From Paulinella micropora (Eukaryota > Cercozoa > Imbricatea > Euglyphida > Paulinellidae): a DNA stretch of 64,000 nucleotides. Each line of letters begins with the position of its first letter. Positions within the stretch are counted from its first letter, which is position 1. Both the position numbers and the translations under genes were made by a program. This document shows, piece after piece, positions 27,414 to 36,198 of the stretch. The DNA lies in contig WBZZ01006872.1 in NCBI GenBank assembly GCA_019918135.1, positions 1 to 64,000 of the forward strand, written 5' to 3'. Below the pieces are notes generated by a model. It had not been told where the DNA came from. It did not search any database and saw only the letters and a program-made list of their open reading frames with translations.

Positions 27414-29691
27414 CTAGAACAGAAGTTCCTGCAACGCTCGCTGCGCAGCGGCGGACAGCGAGCCCCTGGCCACCGCTCGTTGCTGGCGCGCGGCCTCTTC
27501 CTCTGCGTCCTGTTGGCGTTGCTGCTCCAGGCGCCGGCGCTCTGCTTCCTGCTGGCGTTGCTGTGCCAGGCGCTGACGCTCTGCCTCCAGCCGTGCCGCC
27601 TCCAGCCGTGCCGCTCGCAGTCTCTCGGCTTCCAGCAGTGTCGCTCGCAGCCGCTCGGCCTCCTCCAGCCGCTCCGCCGCCTCCCGGGCTGTTTCGTGCG
27701 GGGGGTCTGCGGCGGGGACGGCGGCCTCTAGGCGCCTCTTCTTGTGCACGGGGGAAGCCTTCTCCAGGGGAGGGGGTGACGTAGGGGGCACGGCCGCCGG
27801 AGGTGTTGCCGGAGGTGTTGCCGGAGGCGCGGCCGCAGCTTTGTCCAGCATCTCTTCTGGCGTGTACCTGGCGGCCAGCTCGGCCTCGACGCGTTCCTGG
27901 CCCAGTGTCGTCACTGCCACCCGGCGGGCCTTGGCACAGTGGTCCCTGCGCATGGCCGTGTCCTGGCTGTCGAGCCTGGCGTACACGAGGTAGTAGACCG
28001 GCACTTGGCGGGGCTCGGCGCCCGTGCCCCTGCCGCCTAGGCGCTGCACTCGGCCGACCACTTGGGAGTCCTGTGCGTACGTGTAGCCTGGCTCCAGCAC
28101 CAGCAGGCCGTCGGCATACGTCAGGTTGAGCCCTACCCCGCCCGCCTTCTTGGATAAGAGCAGCAGCACGAGCCCGGGAGGAGGGGCCGGCGCCCAGAAC
28201 AGGGCCTCGGCGCTAGCTCTGGCCTGCTTAGGGGTGTCGCCGCTGAAGTGCAGGACTCGCCAGGAGGGGGGCTGTGGCACGGGCTCCATCTGCTGGCGCA
28301 GTCGCAGGTACGCCTCCAGTTCGGCCAGCACCCGCACCCACTCGCTCGTCGCGACCCAGCGGCCGGTCTGGTGCGTCTGGCCCCAGCGCCGCAGTGTCTG
28401 GTACACAAACTCGAACTTGGCCAAGAGCACCGGGGGAGGCAGCTCCGTCGGGGCGGGGTCCCCCGGCCAGGCCCGCTGAGCGCCGAGTTGCCGCAGGGGA
28501 TTCTTGAGCTCTGCCTGGCTCAGGGCTGGCGGCCAGGTCTCGGCGTCGTCTTCGCCGCCTGCCCGCCGAACGAGCTTGCGGCTGAGGACCTCGAGTGGTA
28601 GCCCCGGGCTCAGCCTCTTGCGCTTGCGCTGCAGCGAGTCCACGAGCCGGACGCAGGGCCCGGGCTCTTCACTGCCCCAGGGCACCAGGGGATGGCTGCA
28701 CAGGCCCCGCAGCTGCGCCCGGAGCTGCCGGATGAGGCGCAGCAGCTGCGAGAGCCGCTGGCGCTGTGCGGGGCCGCGCTGGCGGCCCCTGAGCAGGGAG
28801 GCGTACTCGCGGCTCTGGAGGTTGAGGCTGGCGGTGACGCGGTCGTACTTGGCGTGTGCGTGCCTGGGCCAGCCGTGCGCGGAGAGGTACTGGACCTGGT
28901 GGGTCAGCCGTGGCATCGACTGGCGGATGTGCGGCGTGTCCTCGGCCTGCACCTCGATACAGCGTGGCTGGATCAGGTCTTGCATGGCTGAGCGCAGGTC
29001 GGCTTCCTGGACGTCATCATCGCTTCTGTGCACCTGGCCGGTCAAGAGGAACCAGGCCGACACCATTTCACGCACCCGGGCCTCGAACGGGGTGCCTGAC
29101 AACAGCAGCGTGAAGCGGCGGCCGCCTAGCAAGGGGTTGGCGGCGCCAAAGACTTCGGCGTACCGGGGTAGCTCGCCAACCTCGTTCGGGACCGCGTTCT
29201 TGAAGTGGTGGCTCTCGTCCACGACCAGGACCTGGAACAGGTCCAGGGCGCCTTGCCAGTCCGGGGACCCGAGCCGCTTCTTGAAGGTGTCGCACGTGCT
29301 GAGCACGAAGTAGCGTGGCGCTGCCCCCTGTCCTCCGGGGCGCAGGGCTCGGACCAGGTCGGCCACCCGGGCCGAGCCGTGGAAGAGCAACACCCCGGGC
29401 CGGCCGGGGTAGTCGCCCAGCCGCCGCAGCTCGGCGTGCCACGTAGGCAGCACGGCGGTCGGCACCAGGAGCAGGGCGGCGCGGAACTGTGGGTGGCACA
29501 GGAACAGCTCCCGGAGGGCGGCACAGGAACAGCTCCCGGAGGGCGGCACAGCTGGTCAGGGTCTTGCCGTAGCCCATGCCGTAGGTCACAATCGCGCCGC
29601 CCACCGTGTGCGGATCGCAGAGACGCAGGATCCGGGCCACGCCCGCAGCTTGGTGTGGGTACAGCACGCGAGGGACAGTAGTAGCGCTCAT
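27414..29691 (-). pseudogene. SNF2-type superfamily 2 helicase, frameshifted by a 25-bp duplication
   Basis: The ATG at 29691 starts YPHQAAGVARIL and motif I (GMGYGKTLTS). A perfect 25-bp tandem duplication at 29496-29545 then breaks the frame, and the rest reads from about 29500 to 27414. Motifs in order: Ia LLLVPTAVLPTW, II VVDESHHFKN, III LLLSGTPFEA, V/VI KKAGGVGLNLTYADGLLV and DSQVVGRVQRLGGR. The C-terminal 170 residues are Ala/Glu/Arg-rich coiled coil with a Pro-rich linker. Without the duplication it would be a single ~750-residue protein. Such helicases act on chromatin, or on transcription in large DNA viruses. Either a recent inactivation or an assembly error. Confidence 0.75.
29496..29545. 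repeat. Perfect 25-bp tandem duplication inside the SNF2 helicase gene
   Basis: Two identical units beginning GCACAGGAACAGCTCCC stand head to tail, with the first five bases of a third copy following. The extra 25 bases shift the reading frame just after helicase motif I. Confidence 0.85.
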
Positions 29692-29889
29692 CGTCTCGGT
29701 AGCTTCGAAAGTAGCTGGATGACAGAATTCTGGGGCAGAGACGAGCGGCGCTCGGGGCGCGCCCCCCCCGCGCACGGTGGTCGCGCGCTGGCCAGCGCGC
29801 GCTGGCACGCGGGCCGGTCGCGCGCGCTGGTCGCGGGGAGTGCGCGCGTGTTGGGTCGGCAGCGACGCGCGCTGAACGGGGGGGGGGGG

Positions 29890-30200
29890 GGAGCAGGCCG
29901 TCCCGGCCAGCCGGCGCACGCCTGCCCGCACTCCCCTGGCCGGCGGGCGCCCGTGGGCGGCGGCACGCCTGCCCGCACGCCGCCCGGCCAGCGGGCGCAC
30001 GCCGCCCGGCCAGCGAGCGCCTGTGGGCGGCGGCACGCCTGCCCGTAGGCAGCGGCACGTGCCGGCACTCCCCTGGCAGGCGGGCGCCCGTGGGCGGCGG
30101 CACGCCTGCCCGCACGCTCCCCCCTCCCGGGGGGGGGGGCACCCCCTGCCACGGGCACTTGCGCCCGTGGGCGGCGGCACGCACCGGCTGGCGCCGACCC
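29890..30200. repeat. GC-rich imperfect minisatellite
   Basis: Repeated blocks built on GCCCGTGGGCGGCGGCACGC and CTGCCCGCAC recur about five times with variation between the SNF2 gene and the gene at 30430. G homopolymers are found at 29879-29891 and 30130-30139. No gene supported here. Confidence 0.6.
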
Positions 30201-30429
30201 CCCCCCCCCCCTGTCCTCCCCTCCCCAGGGCGCGCGCGAGCGGCGCGCATGGCGGGCCCGTGGCAGCACGCGGCGGTGCGCGCTCTCTCCTGACTGTGTG
30301 CACGCGCGGGGGGGGGGGGCGGCGCGCGCCGCCTGCCTGGCCCCGGGCTGGACCACCGTGTGCTGCTCACAAACTCACTGGACCGCAGGCCAGTCAGACA
30401 AGCTAACTTTCCTACGCCCAGCCCACGAC

Positions 30430-31524
30430 ATGCTCAGTACCGCTGGCACCTATACCGTGCTGCACCCGTCGCACTCCCCCGTGAAGCTGATCTTTGCGGC
30501 CGAGGAAGAACCCGACTGTGCCCGCGTCGAGCTGCGAGAGAGCCTGCAGGCCCTGCTGGACTACGTCTGCGATCCGGCGCACTGCTTTCCTGCGAACCCC
30601 TGGGCCGCGCAGGCGCTGCCGCCGCTGCAACAGCTGCTAGCCCAGGCGGACTTTGTCGCGCACTGCGCCGAGCTGGACCAGCAAGAAGAAAAGCCGGCGG
30701 GGCACGCCGAGGCCCAGCTGCGGGACTTGGTCCAGCGTGCACCGGGAGTACGCCTGCCCGTCCTGGATGGCGTGTGGCGCAAGGGCGACTGGGACCGGCT
30801 CAGTGACCTCGTGGCCGCGCTGCACACGGCGACCGACTACTACCAGCACTTGCACGCCCAGCAGGAGGCGGCCCTGATGCACGGCCACGGCCTGCAGGAG
30901 GACGCGGAGCTCGCGGCGTGCAGCGACGAAATCACCAATTGCTTGTTGCAGCGCCTCCATCCCTACACGCAGGTGGTGCAGGCGGTGCGCGCGGTGCTGG
31001 AATCGGAGCTCGGCGGGGCGGGGGCGGCGGCGGCGGCGGAGCCGGATCTGCCGGCCCGGAAGAAGGGCCGAGGCGGGGCAGCGACACGCACGCAGTGCTT
31101 CCTGGTGCCCCAGGCGCTGGAGGAGCTGGTGGTCCGCGGGCGCCCCGCCATACTAGCCCTAGCCGCGCGCCAGCTCGTGCAGCTGGACTCGGCCGAGCAA
31201 CTCAAGGAACTAGTGCAGGAGCTGCGCACCGAGACGCGTTGGAAGCCCAGGCCCTTGGGTACGTCGTTGCCGGCGGCGCAGGCCAAGGCGCTGGTGCGCA
31301 GCCGGCAGTTCTACGGGTGCCTGTACGTGGCGGCGATGGCTGCGCAGGCGACGGCGGTGGTGTGCAGCGTCGAGGCCATCAGCAACTTCCGCCAGCGCAA
31401 GGATCACCCTTTCATCTCTGTCGGTCCTGGCCGTCGAGGACCCCGGCCGCCGGGGGCTGCTGCGCCCGGAGCCAGGCCTGCGCGCGCCTCTTCACCACCT
31501 CCCAGGGCTGCAGGTGGGCGTTGA
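30430..31524 (+). CDS. Unrecognised alpha-helical protein
   Basis: 364 residues from the ATG at 30430. Mostly helical, with an acidic N-terminal third, a small Gly/Ala linker then a basic PARKKGRGG patch around residues 195-220, and a conserved-looking helical domain (FLVPQALEELVV onward). The last ~40 residues are Pro/Ala/Arg-rich and overlap the 3' end of the opposite gene by 113 bases, so the natural end may be earlier. No family recognised. Codon use matches the neighbouring block genes. Confidence 0.5.
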   Translation: MLSTAGTYTVLHPSHSPVKLIFAAEEEPDCARVELRESLQALLDYVCDPAHCFPANPWAAQALPPLQQLLAQADFVAHCAELDQQEEKPAGHAEAQLRDLVQRAPGVRLPVLDGVWRKGDWDRLSDLVAALHTATDYYQHLHAQQEAALMHGHGLQEDAELAACSDEITNCLLQRLHPYTQVVQAVRAVLESELGGAGAAAAAEPDLPARKKGRGGAATRTQCFLVPQALEELVVRGRPAILALAARQLVQLDSAEQLKELVQELRTETRWKPRPLGTSLPAAQAKALVRSRQFYGCLYVAAMAAQATAVVCSVEAISNFRQRKDHPFISVGPGRRGPRPPGAAAPGARPARASSPPPRAAGGR

Positions 31525-32026
31525 CGGCCGCGCACACCCCGGCGGCGCCGGGCGGCGCGGGCGCCCCGTCGTCGGTGTCGAGCAGGGCGAACTCCAGGTC
31601 GGCCTCGCGCCGGTAGGCCGGCCTCACCAGCGCTAGCAGGGCGGCCAACAGCTCCTGCGCGTCGCACAGGCCACGGGCCACGGCCTCGGGCCCCTCTGGC
31701 CAAGGAGGGCGGTAGCCACGGCACACTGGCTCCAGCGCGGCCAGCCGGGCCCCGAAGTCGGCCCCCCAGGCGGGCACAGCTTGGCTCCGGGCCAGGGCCA
31801 CGAGCGGCAGCGCCGAGGCCAGGGGGCCGGCAGAGGCCGGGCGCTCCAGCTCATGGCCCAGGGCCAGCAAGGCCCGGGCCAGGCCAGCCGTCGGCGCGCG
31901 GCACAGAGCATCGTCATAGACCAGGCGCACGTGCACGTGTCCGTTCTCGAACACATAGGCCGGGGGCTCCGAGCGGAGGCTGGCGTCCCTGGCGTCGGGG
32001 CGTCCGGCTTGGAGCCAGCCGGCCAT
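31412..32026 (-). CDS. Unrecognised protein, convergent with the gene at 30430
   Basis: 204 residues from the ATG at 32026. Begins MAGWLQAGRPDARDASL, with a strand-rich segment AYVFENGHVHVRLVYDD at about 25-42, then Leu/Ala-rich helices and a basic C-terminus (VVKRRAQAWLRAQQ). Upstream reading continues open only because of GC-rich, Pro-rich sequence without start evidence. No domain recognised. Confidence 0.4.
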   Translation of the reverse strand: MAGWLQAGRPDARDASLRSEPPAYVFENGHVHVRLVYDDALCRAPTAGLARALLALGHELERPASAGPLASALPLVALARSQAVPAWGADFGARLAALEPVCRGYRPPWPEGPEAVARGLCDAQELLAALLALVRPAYRREADLEFALLDTDDGAPAPPGAAGVCAAVNAHLQPWEVVKRRAQAWLRAQQPPAAGVLDGQDRQR

Positions 32027-32475
32027 CTTGTGGGGCGGGCAGGTGGCGGCGCTCTCCGTGACCGACTGCGCCGGGAGGGGGGAGGGGGGGCGGGTGAGCG
32101 GAAGGCTGGCGGGGGTACCGGTGCCGGGACCCCCGGGGGGGCGCACACCCACCCCCCCTCCCCCCCCGGCGGGTGTCGCACCCACGCCCCCTTCCCACGC
32201 CCCCCCGTCGGCACCCCCACGCCGGCCCCCTCTCCGCCCCGCGCCCCCCCCCCCCCCCGCTCCCCTGGGGACGGGGGGGGGGGGGAGGTTGCCGTGGGTG
32301 GGCACTGCTTAGGGGGGGGGCAAGGGGTGGGGGGGGGCTGGGGGTGCCCGCGCGTGTGCACGACAACGCGCGCAGGCGGGGAAGAGGGAGGGGGCAGGCA
32401 CCCTCCCGCTCTCGGGGAGGGGGGGGAGTCAGTGTCCAGGCAGAACAGTCGCAGGGGGCCCGCCCCGTGGCGCCC
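32027..32475. other. Intergenic poly-G/poly-C region
   Basis: Multiple long C runs (32149-32170, 32247-32260) and G runs (32272-32284) lie between divergent genes. Open frames through it are an effect of composition. No gene supported. Confidence 0.5.
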
Positions 32476-33225
32476 ATGTTCACGGACGACCAGTGGTCTT
32501 ACTGGAGCCAGGCGGGCGGGACGGAACGGTCTGTCAGCCTGCGCGCGTCTGCGCCGCTGCTGGGAGTAGCGAAGCCCAGACTGTACCTGAGCCCGGGCCG
32601 GTACGCACACTCGTGTCCTGCTTGGTTGTACACGATCCTGACAAGCCGGCACGCCGGCCTGTTGCAGGGCGTGCGGCTACGGACGGACCACAAAGCGATG
32701 ACCAAGCAAGCGAGCGGGTTTTTGCAGTATGATTTCACGCGCGGCGTAGTCAGGCTAGACTTCAAATCCGCGTCCCTGCGTGCGCGGCTGGCGCCGCGGT
32801 CTCCCGCCCCCCCGACCAAAAGACTGCGCCTGGAGGAGGCAGCCGCTGCCCCGGACCAACCGCGGCGGGTGGTCGCTGGGCCAGGGAGAGCGAGGGACTC
32901 TGTCGTGGAAGACGGCGAGGAGGAGAGCGGCGACGAAGGGGAGGGCGCTGGCACCGCGGAGGAACTCCTGCTGCTCCTGGACGAGGACCCGCGCTGGGGT
33001 TACTTAGCCCCGGCCCTGCCACCGGCGCGTGTATGGCGCGACTACGACCCTCTGCAACGCCGGCGCTGGCTGCTGGCGCTGGAGGCAGCGGACCCCCGCC
33101 TCTTTTATGAGCCTGCTCTGTGGTCCGGAGATGACCGGGTGGCAGCGGATCTGGGGCTGCGTACCGGTGACTTACAGAGCGCCCCGATGTTTCTGTCCCC
33201 CAGCGCTTCCGGCGGCTGTCCGTAG
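32476..33225 (+). CDS. Unrecognised protein, possibly the N-terminal part of the helicase gene
   Basis: 249 residues from the ATG at 32476 (MFTDDQWSYWSQAGG). It contains an acidic stretch (DGEEESGDEGEGAGTAEE, about 142-160) and WRDYDPLQRRRWLLALEAAD near 200. The frame ends soon after a CCCCC run at about 33197-33201. In a neighbouring frame the sequence continues smoothly into the ORF at 33228, which has no ATG of its own. A one-base shift in the C run could therefore join it to the helicase. Confidence 0.45.
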   Translation: MFTDDQWSYWSQAGGTERSVSLRASAPLLGVAKPRLYLSPGRYAHSCPAWLYTILTSRHAGLLQGVRLRTDHKAMTKQASGFLQYDFTRGVVRLDFKSASLRARLAPRSPAPPTKRLRLEEAAAAPDQPRRVVAGPGRARDSVVEDGEEESGDEGEGAGTAEELLLLLDEDPRWGYLAPALPPARVWRDYDPLQRRRWLLALEAADPRLFYEPALWSGDDRVAADLGLRTGDLQSAPMFLSPSASGGCP

Positions 33226-33227
33226 CC

Positions 33228-35419
33228 GTGAAGTTACACCTGTACGAGGCCTTGGGCGAGCGAAAGCGCCGGCTGGTGCTGGTGCACTTTTGGCTGTGCA
33301 ATACCCTGCACGTGCGCAAGAATTCGTGCTTTGAAGTGGACAGGAGCCGGCGGGGCTGGCTAGCGGAGTGTTTGCCCAATATCCAAAGGACGGCTGAGGG
33401 CAGGATGAACTACCTGGGCTTTCGCCAGCTGCAGGACAACCTAGAGCCCGATCGACGCCATTTCCCCAGAAGTCCCTGGTGTGGGCTCTTGGCCTGGGAT
33501 CGCAAGTCGGAGCGTTTTGAACTAGACGAGAAACGTCGGGAGGACGTGCAGGAGTGCGTAGCCAGCCTCTGGAACGCGGCCCCCGTGGGGGCAGCATCGG
33601 CGGCCTCGCCCTGAGTTCGCGTAGGCAGTTCCACCTACGCGCCGCGCTGGTTCTTTAACCAAGAGTCACGCGTCATTGAGAGGCTGCGGCAGGTCTACGA
33701 CGCCCCGCCCGACGCCCCGCCCGACGGCCCAGCCGAGAGCCCACCCCCCGCGGCGGACGGCGCTGTCGTTGCCCGCGCATCGCACACAGGCCTGGCTGCG
33801 CGCGCGGGCCGGCCTGGCAGACTCCTCACGCCCGTCGTCGGCGTTAACCGCCGACGAGGGAGGGGGGCGGGGCTCCGGCCCCCAGTACGCTTGCGTGGTA
33901 GACGAAGTCTCGCTCATGTCGCCCGCCTTCTTTCTGCAGCTCCTGTTCGCGCTGGACCAGCTGGCCCCGAACTGCCAACGCTGGCTCCTGTTGGGCGACG
34001 AGGCCCAGCTGCCACCCCTGGGGTACGGCTGCGTCCAGAGCCTGCTGCGCGACCTGTTCCCGGGCTCGTGCGCCCGGCTGGAGCGCGTCCATCGCGTCGA
34101 GGCGGCTACCGACAACTTGTGCGTCGCACAACGCCTGGCGGCGACTCTGCGCTGCCAAGCCCGGACAGCGCCGGCTGCCGAGTGGCTGCAGGACTGTGTT
34201 CACTACCTGGGGGACTACCAAGAGACCCCCGCCGGGGCCCGGTTCGACGTGTCCGCGTGGCAAGGCTGGGCTCCCACCCTGCGGCAGTGGCACGACAGGC
34301 ACGGGCTCGTGATCGACGACCGCTTCTGGACGCAAGGGCCGCCCCCCTTCCCCAGCTACCAGCTCGTCGTAGTCCGCCAGCAAGAGGCGGCTCTGCTGAA
34401 CTTGGGCCTAGCGCACCTAGCTGGAGCCATGGCGCTGCCAGCCCGCCCCGGCGTGCCGAGCTCACACCAACCCCCCGCGTACGCACTGTACCCCGGGGCC
34501 AAGGTGCGCCTCGAGTGCCGCAAGCTGGGCCGGACCAGCGACCCCCTGCTGTGTGAGTCGTGCCTGGACGCGCTGGCGCTAGTACGCGCTCGCGCAGGCA
34601 CCGATGGCCCGCCCGACGACACGGACGGTCCGCCCGCCACGGGCGGCCGGCGCCGCCGCCGCCCGGCAGACGACCGCCGCCCGGCAGACGACCGCCGCCC
34701 GGCAGACGACGCGTGGCTGCTTCCGCCCGAGCGCCGGACCACCCAGGGCGGGGCGGAAAAGCTGGAGCAGCTCCTGCCGCCTCACTGCCTGCCGAGCCCA
34801 GAGGTGCGCTGCCTGGGCTACGTCGTCCGCATCCAAGACGACTTACGAAAGACGCGGGTCGTCGCTGGTGCTAGCCGGACAGGAGCCTGTCCAGTCCACC
34901 GCCAGCGGGCCGCGGGCCGAGGTCTTAGACCACCGCTGCTGCTGGGCCTGGCGCGTCTTCACGCTGTGGGTCGGCAATGCTGACCCGCCGGCGGGGGAGC
35001 AGCGGCCGCCGCGACCCCGCCTAGCCTTCTTCTACTCCAAGAGGCAACACGGCGAGGACGGGCTGAGCTGGGCCTTCGCGCAGACCGACATGTGCGTACA
35101 GGGCAACGAGTTCGACCGCGTGTACTTGGTCCTGTCGCCCACTCCGTATTGTCCCCGCAACTACCACCTGGCCAAGATTGTGTACACGGCCCTGTCCCGC
35201 TGCCGGGAACGGGGGGAGATCTGGGTGCCCCAGCGCCGTCGCGGCGCCAGGTATCCCGAGCAACGGAGCCTGTTGTGGGACCGGAGCGTCCGGCAATGGA
35301 ACCACGACGTGTTGTCCATCAAGGCGCTGTGCCAGCCCCCTCCTCGTGGTCCAGACTATTCCCCCAGCCGGCCGGGCGGAGAGGAAGAAGCGGCTGGCCC
35401 TGTCCCGCCTGCTTGCTAG
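33228..35419 (+). pseudogene. RecD/PIF1-like superfamily 1 helicase, multiply disrupted
   Basis: Three frames carry pieces in order. (a) 33228-33614, an N-terminal region ending in TGA where Walker A would be expected; only APVGAASAAS is seen, with no GKT/S. (b) 33676-34983, motif II VVDEVSLMSP and motif III WLLLGDEAQLPPLGYG, both RecD-like, then a HRVEAATDN region. (c) 34880-35419, the UvrD_C2-like end VQGNEFDRVYLVLS...YTALSRCRER. A basic/acidic repeat RRPADD occurs four times at 34651-34710. A DNA replication or repair role is inferred from the family. The missing Walker A and at least two frame breaks make activity unlikely unless introns or read errors explain them. Confidence 0.65.
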
Positions 35420-35963
35420 GGCCGGCTCGGGTGGGCACACGCCACTATTAAAAAAAGACCTATCCAGGCTCTGGAGAACCTAAGACGAGGTGGTCCGGTT
35501 TATGGAGCCGGGCGGGTACCGGGACCGCACTAGCAGGCTGTTTCCTTTTTCTGTCGCTAGGTGAGCTAGCGGGTCTCGTGTACGTCTCGTGTACACACGC
35601 TCGCCGAGACTGCCGGCTGCGGCCACAGCCTCTTTACTCAGCCGTCACGTCAGAAATCTCTGGGCCGCCCTTTGGTTATGTATTAGCGGAGGGTGGAAAG
35701 ACCTTCCGGCCCGGACAAGACACCCCCTCCCCCCTATCCCGGCCCTGGGAGAGAACGACTGAACGCTGGTGCTGGTTCTTTTTTTACTGATTTGGACTTG
35801 TGTCAGGTACGAGTGTGGCTCACGGTTCCCCGGCCTGCGCGCTAGCTGTCTGTTTCCCCCCCCCCCCCCCCCCCGCCTCTGCCACACGCACGCACGGGGC
35901 TGGGAGGAGAGGGGGCGCCCCCCTTTTTCCGACGAGGGGCGGGCCAGGCCGGTTTAGTTCCTG
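35420..35963. other. Intergenic
   Basis: No supported gene. It contains ACTATTAAAAAAAG (35442-35455), a possible 3'-end signal of the helicase gene, a duplicated GTCTCGTGTAC (35574-35593) and an 18-base C run at 35857-35874. Confidence 0.35.
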
Positions 35964-36194
35964 CTACCGGACGAGCGGGGGGGTGCGGTCCCGACCGGCC
36001 CGCTGCTCCAAGAAGTGGAACTTGAGCGCCTGCGCTACCACCTCGTTGCGGGTAGTCTTGGAGTCTAGGCCGAGCCGGGTTCTCACCTCTCGGAGGATGG
36101 ACGCTACCACCCGAGTCTTGTTCCCCGAGAGCAGATGGTCCTCCCTCGCCTGGGCGGAGCCTGCGTAAGCTAGCCCGGGGCAGAGCTCACGCAC
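35964..36194 (-). CDS. Small helical ORF at the right edge of the GC block
   Basis: 76 codons with no ATG (GTG is the first usable codon). The segment TRVVASILREVRTRLGLDSKTTRNEVVAQALKFHFLEQ (split here only by reading) looks like an organised helical domain rather than chance sequence. Could be an exon or the end of a truncated gene. Not recognised. Confidence 0.25.
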   Translation of the reverse strand: MRELCPGLAYAGSAQAREDHLLSGNKTRVVASILREVRTRLGLDSKTTRNEVVAQALKFHFLEQRAGRDRTPPLVR

Positions 36195-36198
36195 GCGT

